64,000 bases of DNA from Kitasatospora acidiphila (GTDB lineage: Bacteria; Actinomycetota; Actinomycetes; Streptomycetales; Streptomycetaceae). Shown here one piece after another: positions 1 through 7,667 of the stretch; the first letter of the stretch is position 1; each line of letters opens with the position of its first letter. A program made the position numbers and the translations under genes. The stretch lies in NCBI RefSeq assembly GCF_006636205.1, contig NZ_VIGB01000003.1, positions 5,260,501 to 5,324,500 on the forward strand, given 5' to 3'. A model generated the notes under the pieces. The model was not told where the DNA came from and did no database searches. It saw only the letters and a program-made list of their open reading frames with translations.

Positions 1-2
1 CC

Positions 3-1097
3 GGACCGGGCGGCGAGGGGGGCCTGCGGATGTCGCTCACCGGCGCCCCGACGGTGCCCACCGGGCTGAGCGCCCGGGCGCTGGCGGTGGAGCAGAGCAA
101 CAGCACGGTGGTCTTCGGCGACCAACTGCTCTTCAAGCTGTTCCGGCAGCCCGAACCCGGCCCGCACCCGGAGACCGACGCGCTGCGCGGGCTCACCCAG
201 GTGCACTGCCGCCGGATCCCGGGCCTGGCCGGCTGGCTGCACACGGACGGCGGCGAGCCGGTGGTGCTCGGCATCCTGGAGGAGTTCCTCCCGGCGCGCG
301 GCGACGGCTGGCAGCTCGCCGTCGAGCAGGCCGCCGAGTCGATCAACTGCTCGCTGCGGAGCGTCCCGGTGCTGGACTGCTTCACCGAGGACTCCCGGGC
401 CCTCGGCGCGGCCGTGGCCGAGGTGCACGCCTCCCTCGCGCAGGCCTTCGGGCAGATCACCCTCACCCCCGAGGACGTCGCCGCCCAGGTCGACCAGCTC
501 CGCCGGGAGCTGCGCGCCGCGCTCCAGGTCGTCCCCCAACTGGAGCCCTACGCCGGCCGGTTGGGCGGCCTCTACGAGGACTGGGGCAGACTCGCCGGAC
601 GCGGCCTGCAGTACACCGCGCAGCGGATCCACGGCGACCTGCACCTGGGACAGGTGCTGAGCACCGAGGACGGCTGGAAGGTGATCGACTTCGAGGGGGA
701 GCCGGCCCGCCCGGTGGCCGAGCGCTACCAGCCGCAGCCGGTGCTGCGCGATGTGGCGGGCATGCTGCGCTCCTTCGACTACGCCGGCCAGCAGGCGCTG
801 GCCGCGCTGCCCAAGGCGGCCCAGGTGGCGGACGGCCCGCTCGCCGAGTCCGCCGAGCAGGCCGCCGCGCGGATGCGCCGCAGCCGCCGGGCCTACGCCT
901 GGTCGGTGCGCAACCGGCGGGCCTTCACCTCCGGCTACGCCGCGGCCGGCGGCATGGACCCGTACTGCCAGCCGGTGGCGCTGCGTGCCTTCGAGGCGGA
1001 GAAGGCCGTCTACGAGGCGGTCTACGAGGCCCAGCACCGCCCCGACTGGCTGCCCATCCCGATGGCCGCGATCCAGCGCCTGGTCTTCGGCCGCTGA
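3..1097 (+). CDS. mak: Maltokinase (Mak/Pep2), 5'-truncated by window edge
   Basis: Maltokinase phosphorylates maltose with ATP to maltose-1-phosphate, feeding the GlgE glycogen pathway. The frame is open from the first bases of the window with no stop before the ATG at 30. Family members run to roughly 440-450 residues and only about 365 are present here, so the N-terminus is very probably outside. Visible kinase features are the catalytic loop HGDLHLGQ (about residue 203 counted from the ATG at 30) and the metal-binding DFE in VIDFEGEP, followed by the conserved RDVAGMLRSFDYA segment. glgB follows 37 bp downstream in the same direction, as expected for this pathway. The identity is assigned from family knowledge and context. 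Confidence 0.87.
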   Translation, partial: GPGGEGGLRMSLTGAPTVPTGLSARALAVEQSNSTVVFGDQLLFKLFRQPEPGPHPETDALRGLTQVHCRRIPGLAGWLHTDGGEPVVLGILEEFLPARGDGWQLAVEQAAESINCSLRSVPVLDCFTEDSRALGAAVAEVHASLAQAFGQITLTPEDVAAQVDQLRRELRAALQVVPQLEPYAGRLGGLYEDWGRLAGRGLQYTAQRIHGDLHLGQVLSTEDGWKVIDFEGEPARPVAERYQPQPVLRDVAGMLRSFDYAGQQALAALPKAAQVADGPLAESAEQAAARMRRSRRAYAWSVRNRRAFTSGYAAAGGMDPYCQPVALRAFEAEKAVYEAVYEAQHRPDWLPIPMAAIQRLVFGR

Positions 1098-1134
1098 TCC
1101 CGCCCACCCTACGGACGTTAAGGACCGCGCTCCC

Positions 1135-3390
1135 GTGACTTTGCGCCTGACCCTAGAACTGGATCCCCCGGTCCTGCAGCTCGCCCCGGCCCGACCCGCC
1201 CCGGAGCAGACCGAACGGCTGCTGTCCGGCCGGCACCACGACCCGCACTCCGTGCTCGGCGCCCACCTGGTGCGCGACGGGGTGGCGGTGCGGGTGCTGC
1301 GCCCCGGCGCCCGCCAGGTGGTGCTGGAGACCGAGGTCGGCCCGATGGCGCTGGCCCCGGCCGACGACGGCCTGTTCACCGGCCTGCTGCCGATCAGCTG
1401 GCAGGCCCGCTACCTGCTGCGGACGTCCTACGACGCGGAGTTGGGCGAGGCCGAGCCGGACGGCTACCAGTTCGCGCCCACCCTCGGCCAGTTGGACCTG
1501 CACCTGATCCGGGAGGGCCGGCACGAGGAGCTGTGGCGGGTGCTGGGCGCCCAGCCGCGCACCGTGAACGGCGCCCAGGGGACGGCATTCGCGGTGTGGG
1601 CGCCGAACGCCGAAGGGGTGCGCCTGGTCGGCGACTTCAACCTCTGGAACGGCGTCGGGCACCCGATGCGCTCGCTGGGCGGCAGCGGGGTCTGGGAGCT
1701 GTTCGTGCCCGGGGTGGGCGAGGGTGCCCGCTACAAGTTCGAGATCGCCACCCGGGACGGGCGCCTGGTGCAGAAGGCCGACCCGCTGGCCCGCGCCGCC
1801 GAGGTGCCGCCCGCCAGCGCCTCGGTGGTGCACCGCTCGCACTACGCCTGGGGCGACACCGGGTGGATGCGGCGCCGCGCCGAGGGGTCGTACCTGGACC
1901 GCGCCATGACGATCTACGAGGTGCATCTGCCGTCCTGGCGGCCCGGTCTGACGTATCGTCAACTCACCATCGAACTTCCGGCATACCTTCGGGAGTTGAA
2001 CTTCACGCACGTGGAGTTCATGCCGTTGATGGAGCATCCGTTCGGCGGGTCCTGGGGCTACCAGGTGTCGGGGTTCTACGCGCCGACGTCGCGGCTGGGC
2101 TCGCCCGACGACTTCCGCCACCTGGTGGACGCGCTGCACCAGGCCGGGATCGGCGTGATCATGGACTGGGTGCCGGCCCACTTCCCCAAGGACGGCTTCG
2201 CGCTGGCCCGGTTCGACGGCGAGCCGCTCTACGAGCCGGCCGACCCGCGCCGCGCCGAGCACCCCGACTGGGGCACCCTGACCTTCGACTACGGCCGCGC
2301 CGAGGTGCGCAACTTCCTGGTCGCCAACGCGGTCTACTGGTGCGAGGAGTTCCACATCGACGGCCTGCGGGTCGACGCCGTCGCCTCCATGCTGTACCTC
2401 GACTACTCCCGCCCCGACGGCCAGTGGCTGCCGAACGCCGACGGCGGGCGGGAGAACCTGGACGCGGTGCGGTTCCTCCAGGAGATGAACGCCACCGTCT
2501 ACCGCCGCTGCGCCGGCGTGGTGACCATCGCCGAGGAGTCCACCGCCTGGGACGGCGTCACCCGCCCCACCGACAGCGGCGGCCTGGGCTTCGGCCTGAA
2601 GTGGAACATGGGCTGGATGCACGACTCGCTGCGGTACTTCTCCCGCGAGCCGGTCCACCGCCAGTACCACCACCACGAGTTGACCTTCTCCATGGTCTAC
2701 GCGTACTCCGAGCACTACGTGCTGCCGATCTCGCACGACGAGGTGGTGCACGGCAAGGGCGCGCTGGTCGGCAAGATGCCCGGCGACTGGTGGCAGCAGC
2801 GCGCCAACCAGCGCGCCTACCTGGGCTTCATGTGGGCCCACCCGGGCAAGCAACTGCTCTTCATGGGCCAGGAGTTCGCCCAGGGCGCGGAGTTCCAGCA
2901 CGACGACGGCCCGCAGTGGTGGCTGCTGGACGGCGACTGGCCGGCCGCGGCCGAGCACCGCGGGGTGCAGCGGCTGGTCTCCGAGCTCAACCGGATCTAC
3001 CAGGACTACCCGCCGCTGTGGCAGCAGGACTCCGCGCCGGGCGGCTTCTGCTGGCTGGACGCGGACGCCGCGCAGGACAACGTCTACTCCTTCGTCCGCT
3101 GGGACGCGGCCGGGCGGGCCCTGGTGGCGGTCAGCAACCTGTCGCCGGAGGTCCGCACCGACTACCGGATCGGGCTGCCGGCCGGCGGCACCTGGTACCC
3201 CGTGCTGGACACCGACGAGGCGCGGTTCGGCGGCAGCGGCGCGGGCAGCCGGGAGGCCCACCAGGCGGGCGAACAGGCGTGGCAGGGGCAGCCGTTCAGC
3301 ATCGAGCTGACGCTGCCGCCGCTGGCCACCGTGTGGCTCTGCCCGGCCGGGCCCGACCTGCCGCTGGCACCGGCCCGCCGGGCCGAGTGA
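1135..3390 (+). CDS. glgB: 1,4-alpha-glucan branching enzyme GlgB
   Basis: GlgB transfers alpha-1,4 glucan segments to make alpha-1,6 branches in glycogen (GH13). From the GTG at 1135 the protein is 751 aa, normal for actinobacterial GlgB. The order is an N-terminal beta-sandwich region, a CBM48 segment (FAVWAPNAEGVRLVGDFN, about residues 145-165), and the TIM barrel with the nucleophile Asp in DGLRVDAVASM (about 408), the acid Glu in TIAEEST (about 465) and SHDEVVHGKG (about 533). The open frame extends further 5' to 751, but that part overlaps the maltokinase gene in another frame and reads as low-complexity Arg/Pro. The GTG start therefore fits the family and the gene spacing better. Confidence 0.95.
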   Translation: MTLRLTLELDPPVLQLAPARPAPEQTERLLSGRHHDPHSVLGAHLVRDGVAVRVLRPGARQVVLETEVGPMALAPADDGLFTGLLPISWQARYLLRTSYDAELGEAEPDGYQFAPTLGQLDLHLIREGRHEELWRVLGAQPRTVNGAQGTAFAVWAPNAEGVRLVGDFNLWNGVGHPMRSLGGSGVWELFVPGVGEGARYKFEIATRDGRLVQKADPLARAAEVPPASASVVHRSHYAWGDTGWMRRRAEGSYLDRAMTIYEVHLPSWRPGLTYRQLTIELPAYLRELNFTHVEFMPLMEHPFGGSWGYQVSGFYAPTSRLGSPDDFRHLVDALHQAGIGVIMDWVPAHFPKDGFALARFDGEPLYEPADPRRAEHPDWGTLTFDYGRAEVRNFLVANAVYWCEEFHIDGLRVDAVASMLYLDYSRPDGQWLPNADGGRENLDAVRFLQEMNATVYRRCAGVVTIAEESTAWDGVTRPTDSGGLGFGLKWNMGWMHDSLRYFSREPVHRQYHHHELTFSMVYAYSEHYVLPISHDEVVHGKGALVGKMPGDWWQQRANQRAYLGFMWAHPGKQLLFMGQEFAQGAEFQHDDGPQWWLLDGDWPAAAEHRGVQRLVSELNRIYQDYPPLWQQDSAPGGFCWLDADAAQDNVYSFVRWDAAGRALVAVSNLSPEVRTDYRIGLPAGGTWYPVLDTDEARFGGSGAGSREAHQAGEQAWQGQPFSIELTLPPLATVWLCPAGPDLPLAPARRAE

Positions 3391-3422
3391 GCCGACGGGC
3401 CGGCCGATGAGACCGAGACCCA

Positions 3423-3505
3423 CCGGGCTCGTGGCGCACACCGGTCAGACGGTGTGCGGCACAAGCCCGGTGCCGTTCGGGCGGGTGCGGGGCACGCCCG
3501 AACGG
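3423..3505. terminator. Two adjacent stem-loops between convergent genes
   Basis: Two GC-rich hairpins lie between glgB and the convergent HTH-TPR gene. The first nests CGCACACCG (3435-3443) with CGGTGTGCG (3450-3458) inside CCGGGCT/AGCCCGG. The second pairs CCGTTCGGGCG (3473-3483) with CGCCCGAACGG (3495-3505). There is no U-tract, as is usual in this group. A bidirectional terminator is inferred. Confidence 0.7.
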
Positions 3506-3517
3506 GGTGGGGGAGGG

Positions 3518-4864
3518 TCAGACGGTGGTCACCGCGGCATGGGCGAGCTTGTCCAGGGGCTGCAGGCCGGCCTCCCCGAGGGCGCGGTCATAGGCGGCCA
3601 ACGCCTCGCCGGGGTGGCCCAGCTGCCGCCACAGGTCACCCACCTGCCGCCAGACGACGGCGAGGTTTCGGTTGGTGGCGACCCGGCCGAGCTGGCGCAC
3701 CAGGGCGTGCAGCGTCTCCTCGGCCTCCTTGGGGTCGCCCCGCTCGTACTGCGCCTGGGCGAGGAAGAGCCTGATCTGGCCGGCCGTATGGGTGGACTCG
3801 TTGCGCAGCAGCCCCAGGGCCCGGCTGGCCAGGTCGGCGGCGCGATCAGGGTCGCCCTGGTGCAGTGCCAGCCGAGCCTGCTGACCGTCGACGTGGACCT
3901 GGTCCGTGCTGTTACCGCTCTCCAGCAGGCCTTCACGGGCCTCATCGAGCAGCTTCTGCACCTTGCCCAGGTCAGTCGTACCGGTGTCGAGCAGGTAGTT
4001 GCCGCAGTTGAGCTTGAGCAGGGCGAGATGGCGGGCGTTGTCGGACTCCGCCATCAGGGCCAGGGCCCGCTCGATCATCGCCAGCGACTCCTGGAACTTG
4101 CCCCGGGTGTTCGCCACCATGGCGGCGTTCCAGTAGACCGCGCCACGAGCGGTCCGCGAGCCGTTCTCGTCGGCGACCCTGGTGAGCCGGTTGATCAGCA
4201 GCTGGGCCTGGGTCAGATCGCCGCGGTTCTGGTAGCAGCTGATCAGGGTCGAACCCAGCTGGATGTGGTCGTCGGTGTAGTCCAGGCCGAGCCCGTCGAG
4301 CGTCTTCATCGCCCGCTCGCCGATCTCGACGGACAGGGTGTAGTCGCCGGCGTCACGGTAGCTGCGGCAGAGCGCGACCGCGAGCTGGGCCCACTCCGCA
4401 GAGCCCGGTACGACGGCCGGGTCATCGAAGAGCGTGCTGTAGAGCTGGATCGCGGCCTCCATCCGACCCAGCTTCTCGAAGGCGGTGGCCTGGCCCAGCC
4501 GCGCTCGCCGCACCGCCGCCTCGCCGAGCAGCGGGGCGTGTGCGAGGGCCTCGCTGAAGGACTGGAGCGCCTCGCCGTTGGCGCCGTTGCGCAGCGCCAT
4601 GTCGCCGAACGCGATCTTGAGCTCCAGCTCCTTGACACGCCTGTCATCCCGGCCGCTGCGCAGGTAGTCGACCGAGCAGCCGACCCGCTCGGCCAGCGTC
4701 TTGAGCACCGCCTCGGACGGGATCCGCTTGCCGGTCTCGATCAAGGAGACATAGCTGACCGAGATGTCCGCGGAAGCCAGGTCCTGCTGGTTCAGGCCGC
4801 GCTTCTGGCGCAGCTCGCGCAGCCGCTGCCCGATCCCGTTCGTGCCGCTCTGTGATTGGTCCAT
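3518..4864 (-). CDS. XRE-family HTH regulator with TPR domain
   Basis: The protein is 448 aa. An XRE-type helix-turn-helix occupies about residues 10-65 (QRLRELRQKRGLNQQDLA, then ISVSYVSLIETGKRIPSE), followed by a long all-helical region with repeated A-x-x-x-Y/F-x-x-A-L patterns typical of TPRs. This is the architecture of RRNPP-type peptide-sensing regulators, although it is shared with other HTH-TPR proteins. The start at 4864 is preferred over the upstream ATG at 4930 because GGAG lies six bases before it. It is transcribed away from a 58-aa exported peptide gene, and paired inverted repeats lie between them. The inferred role is a regulator of that intergenic region, possibly responding to the peptide. 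The ligand and targets cannot be read from the sequence. Confidence 0.85.
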   Translation of the reverse strand: MDQSQSGTNGIGQRLRELRQKRGLNQQDLASADISVSYVSLIETGKRIPSEAVLKTLAERVGCSVDYLRSGRDDRRVKELELKIAFGDMALRNGANGEALQSFSEALAHAPLLGEAAVRRARLGQATAFEKLGRMEAAIQLYSTLFDDPAVVPGSAEWAQLAVALCRSYRDAGDYTLSVEIGERAMKTLDGLGLDYTDDHIQLGSTLISCYQNRGDLTQAQLLINRLTRVADENGSRTARGAVYWNAAMVANTRGKFQESLAMIERALALMAESDNARHLALLKLNCGNYLLDTGTTDLGKVQKLLDEAREGLLESGNSTDQVHVDGQQARLALHQGDPDRAADLASRALGLLRNESTHTAGQIRLFLAQAQYERGDPKEAEETLHALVRQLGRVATNRNLAVVWRQVGDLWRQLGHPGEALAAYDRALGEAGLQPLDKLAHAAVTTV

Positions 4865-5074
4865 GGTTCTCCGGTCAACGGGGAGGGCGGCCGCTCGGAC
4901 CGCACCCCGGGGGTGCCCATTTGACTCCATCTTTTACATCACCTGGTGACTCTGGCCAAGGTTAACGCTCGGCCGCGAGGACGCTCAATCCGCTGAACAC
5001 CCTTGCTTCCCTTACTCTTCCCCGCCACCCCATGGTCACTCTCCGTCGACTCTGACTGGTGCAGAAGTTGATGA

Positions 5075-5114
5075 TTGACAGCTTCGGTCAACTTAGATTG
5101 ACTCTGCTTGTCAA
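5075..5114. promoter_or_regulatory. Paired TTGAC-N7-GTCAA inverted repeats (operator candidate)
   Basis: TTGAC (5075-5079) pairs with GTCAA (5087-5091), and TTGAC (5098-5102) pairs with GTCAA (5110-5114). Both have 7-bp spacers and the two sites start 23 bp apart, close to two helical turns. They sit in the 281-bp gap between the divergent HTH-TPR and small-peptide genes, 32 bp upstream of the peptide start codon. The first half-site also reads as a TTGACA -35 box, but no convincing -10 follows. Binding by the adjacent regulator is inferred. Confidence 0.7.
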
Positions 5115-5145
5115 CAACTTCGACCGGCGAAAGGTATAGACCGCC

Positions 5146-5322
5146 ATGCGCAAGACCCTTCCGCTCCTTGTTGCCGCCCTCGTGCTGGGCCTCGGCGGAG
5201 GCCTGGTCGCTACCAGCGGTGGCGCCGCTGCCGTGCCAGCGAGCCGGCAGTCGGACATCACCGGTGTCATGCCGGCCGCCACCGCCACGCCGATGATGGG
5301 AAACACCGGCTCCTGCTGCTGA
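5146..5322 (+). CDS. Small exported peptide (58 aa) ending in Cys-Cys
   Basis: The ORF encodes 58 aa. It starts with MRKT and a hydrophobic stretch (about residues 5-22, LPLLVAALVLGLGGGLVATS) and continues into an Ala-rich, signal-peptidase-like region around 27-32 (AAAVPAS). The remaining tail is about 25 residues, with two Met-rich patches and the terminus MGNTGSCC. An AAGG motif lies 11 bases before the ATG. It is divergent from an HTH-TPR regulator, downstream of paired operator-like repeats, and 39 bp upstream of the glycogen glucosyltransferase gene, with which it could be co-transcribed. I do not recognise a named family. A pro-pheromone or a small cell-surface peptide are both possible. 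Confidence 0.72.
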   Translation: MRKTLPLLVAALVLGLGGGLVATSGGAAAVPASRQSDITGVMPAATATPMMGNTGSCC

Positions 5323-5361
5323 CCTCCCGCCCGCCACCCACCTCAGAAGGGACCCTCACCC

Positions 5362-6546
5362 ATGCGGATCGACCTCCTGACCAGGGAGTACCCGCCGGAG
5401 GTCTACGGCGGGGCCGGTGTCCACGCGGCCGAACTGACCCGGGCGCTGCGCCGACTGGCCGAGGTGCGGGTCCGCTGCCTGGGGGCCGAGCGGAGCGAGC
5501 CGGGCACCACCGCCTACCAGCCGCCCGCCGACCTGGCCGCGGGCAACCCGGCCCTGCAGTTCCTCGGCGCCGACCTGCGGATGGCGGCCGACGCGGCCGG
5601 GGCCGACGTGGTGCACAGCCACACCTGGTACGCCAATGCCGCGGGCCACCTGGCCGCGCTGCTGCACGGCATCCCGCACGTGATGACCATGCACAGCCTG
5701 GAGCCGCTGCGCCCCTGGAAGGCGGAGCAGCTCGGCGGCGGCTACGCGCTCTCCAGTTGGATGGAGCGCACCGCGGCCGAGGCCGCCGAAGCGCTGATCG
5801 CGGTCTCCGGCGCGATGCGGGAGGACATCCTGCGCGCCTATCCGGCGATCGAGCCGGAGAAGGTGCACGTCATCCACAACGGCATCGACACCGAGCAGTA
5901 CCAGCCCGATCCGCGCCCCGACGCGCTGCGCCGGTTCGGCATCGACGAGCAGCGCCCGATCGTGCTCTTCGTCGGCCGGGTCACCCGGCAGAAGGGCCTG
6001 CCGCACCTGCTGCGGGCCGCGTTCCAGCTGCGCCCCGACGCCCAACTGGTGCTCTGCTGCGGGCAGCCGGACACCCCGGAGATCGGCGCCGAGGTGGCCG
6101 GCCTGGTCGACGAGCTCGGCCGCCGGCGAGACGGCGTGGTCCGGATCGACGGCATGCTCGACGCCCGCTCGGTGCGTCAACTGCTCACCCGTGCCCGGGT
6201 GTTCGTCTGCCCGTCGCTCTACGAGCCGATGGGCATCGTCAACCTGGAGGCGATGGCCTGCGGCACCGCGGTGGTGGCCACCGCGGTCGGCGGGATCCCC
6301 GAGGTGGTCGAGGACGGCGCCACCGGCCTGCTGGTGCCGTACACCGCGACGGCGGACGCCACCGGAGAACCGGTGGACCCGGAGCAGCTCGCCGACGGCC
6401 TGGCCGCGGCCGTCAACCGGCTGCTGGACGACGCCGAGCTGGCCGAGCGCTTCGGTGCGGCGGGCCGGCGACGGGCGGTCGAGCAGTTCTCCTGGGCCGG
6501 TGTCGCCGAGCGCACGCTGCGTGTTTACGAGAAGTTGGCCCGCTGA
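5362..6546 (+). CDS. glgM: GT4 glycogen/maltose-1-phosphate synthase (GlgM, GlgA-type)
   Basis: The protein is 394 aa and is a GT-B fold GT4 glycosyltransferase of the actinobacterial GlgA/GlgM type. In this lineage the family makes alpha-maltose-1-phosphate from ADP-glucose and glucose-1-phosphate, supplying GlgE. Visible features are the N-terminal LTREYPPEVYGGAGVHAAEL glycine loop, HSHTWYAN, the VIHNGID segment, LFVGRVTRQKGLPHLL (start of the nucleotide-binding domain) and the retaining-GT C-terminal motif CPSLYEPMGIVNLEAMACG with the conserved EPxGIVNLEA glutamates. The ATG at 5362 follows GAAGGGA. The surrounding maltokinase and glgB support the GlgE-pathway role. The choice between GlgM and glycogen synthase rests on lineage. 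Confidence 0.9.
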   Translation: MRIDLLTREYPPEVYGGAGVHAAELTRALRRLAEVRVRCLGAERSEPGTTAYQPPADLAAGNPALQFLGADLRMAADAAGADVVHSHTWYANAAGHLAALLHGIPHVMTMHSLEPLRPWKAEQLGGGYALSSWMERTAAEAAEALIAVSGAMREDILRAYPAIEPEKVHVIHNGIDTEQYQPDPRPDALRRFGIDEQRPIVLFVGRVTRQKGLPHLLRAAFQLRPDAQLVLCCGQPDTPEIGAEVAGLVDELGRRRDGVVRIDGMLDARSVRQLLTRARVFVCPSLYEPMGIVNLEAMACGTAVVATAVGGIPEVVEDGATGLLVPYTATADATGEPVDPEQLADGLAAAVNRLLDDAELAERFGAAGRRRAVEQFSWAGVAERTLRVYEKLAR

Positions 6547-6583
6547 GTGAAGAGATCTGACTCAGCATTTGACTCCCGGTGAT

Positions 6584-6601
6584 GTTCCTATTCATAGGAA
6601 C
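6584..6601. promoter_or_regulatory. 18-bp palindrome upstream of proC
   Basis: GTTCCTAT-TC-ATAGGAAC has two perfect 8-bp arms and a 2-bp spacer. It is relatively AT-rich for this genome and lies in the 164-bp gap between glgM and proC, 110 bp upstream of the proC start. A dimeric repressor site is the natural reading. No cognate regulator can be named. Confidence 0.55.
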
Positions 6602-6710
6602 CTGAGTGACAGCTGTGACATCTGTCCACTCGCTGGACGGATTCTCGGGACCGCAGGCTCCCGGTGCGAGGATGACCGCAGTACCGTCGCGGTGATCAAG
6701 GAGCCAGGCC

Positions 6711-7538
6711 ATGAGCAGCAGCGCCGTCCATCCCCAGCGGATCGCCTTCCTCGGCACCGGCAAGATCGGTGAGGCCCTGCTCTCCGGCCTGCTGCGGGCC
6801 GGCAAGCGGCCGGCCGACGTACTGGTCACCGCCCGCCGCCCGGAGCGGGCCACCGAACTGAGCGAGCGCCACGGGGTGACGGCCTGCTCCAACCAGGAGG
6901 CCGCCAAGCTCGCCGACACCCTGATCCTGGCGGTCAAGCCGCAGGACATGGGTGCCCTGATGGACGAGCTGGCCCCGGAGCTGGCGCCGGGCCGGCTGGT
7001 CATCTCGGCCGCGGCCGGCATCCCGACCGGCTGGTTCGAGGCCCGGCTGCCGGAGGGCACCCCGGTGGTCCGGGTGATGCCCAATACCCCGGTCCTGGTG
7101 GACGAGGGCATGAGCGTGATCTCCGGCGGCTCGCACGCCACCGAGGAGCACCTGCGCCGGGCCGAGGAGATCTTCGAATCGGTCGGCAAGGTGCTGCGGC
7201 TGCCCGAGGCCCAGCAGGACGCGGCCACCGCGCTCTCCGGCTCCGGGCCGGCCTACTTCTACTACCTGGTCGAGGCGATGACCGACGCCGGGATCCTGCT
7301 CGGCCTGCCCCGGCAGGTGGCGCACGACCTGATCGTGCAGTCGGCGATCGGTGCCTCGGTGATGCTGCGCGACTCCGGCGAGCACCCGGTCAAGCTGCGC
7401 GAGGCGGTCACCTCGCCGGCCGGCACCACCATCGCGGCCATCCGCGAGCTGGAGAACCACGGGGTGCGGGCCGCGCTGCTCGGAGCACTGGAGGCGGCCC
7501 GGGACCGCTCCCGGGAGCTGGCCTCCGGCGGAAAGTAG
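6711..7538 (+). CDS. proC: Pyrroline-5-carboxylate reductase ProC
   Basis: ProC catalyses the last step of proline synthesis, NAD(P)H reduction of 1-pyrroline-5-carboxylate. The protein is 275 aa, the normal length. It begins with the Rossmann dinucleotide loop IAFLGTGKIGEALLSGLL (about residues 9-26) and contains AVKPQD, the RVMPNTPVLVDEG motif (about 119-131) and the C-terminal signature with GSGPAYFYYLVEAM and TSPAGTTIAAIRELE. It is transcribed alone with a 164-bp upstream gap holding an 18-bp palindrome. Confidence 0.96.
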   Translation: MSSSAVHPQRIAFLGTGKIGEALLSGLLRAGKRPADVLVTARRPERATELSERHGVTACSNQEAAKLADTLILAVKPQDMGALMDELAPELAPGRLVISAAAGIPTGWFEARLPEGTPVVRVMPNTPVLVDEGMSVISGGSHATEEHLRRAEEIFESVGKVLRLPEAQQDAATALSGSGPAYFYYLVEAMTDAGILLGLPRQVAHDLIVQSAIGASVMLRDSGEHPVKLREAVTSPAGTTIAAIRELENHGVRAALLGALEAARDRSRELASGGK

Positions 7539-7667
7539 GCGAAAAGCAGCAGGCAGGTAAAGGAACGCCTCCCGACCCCTCCCCAAACACCGTGCCGCCC
7601 CCTACGCTCGCGCCAATATCTTCGTACCGGCCGGTAGTTGCCGACCGGTGGTGGGGGAGGTGCCCAA

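Noticed and set aside
1153..3441. 762-aa antisense ORF opposite glgB, and similar long ORFs opposite hemC/hemD (19857-22934) and mqnE (55964-57766)
   Set aside because: These are mirror frames of GC-rich genes. Their translations are Arg/Gly/His/Val-rich with no domains, while the opposite strand carries clear enzymes.
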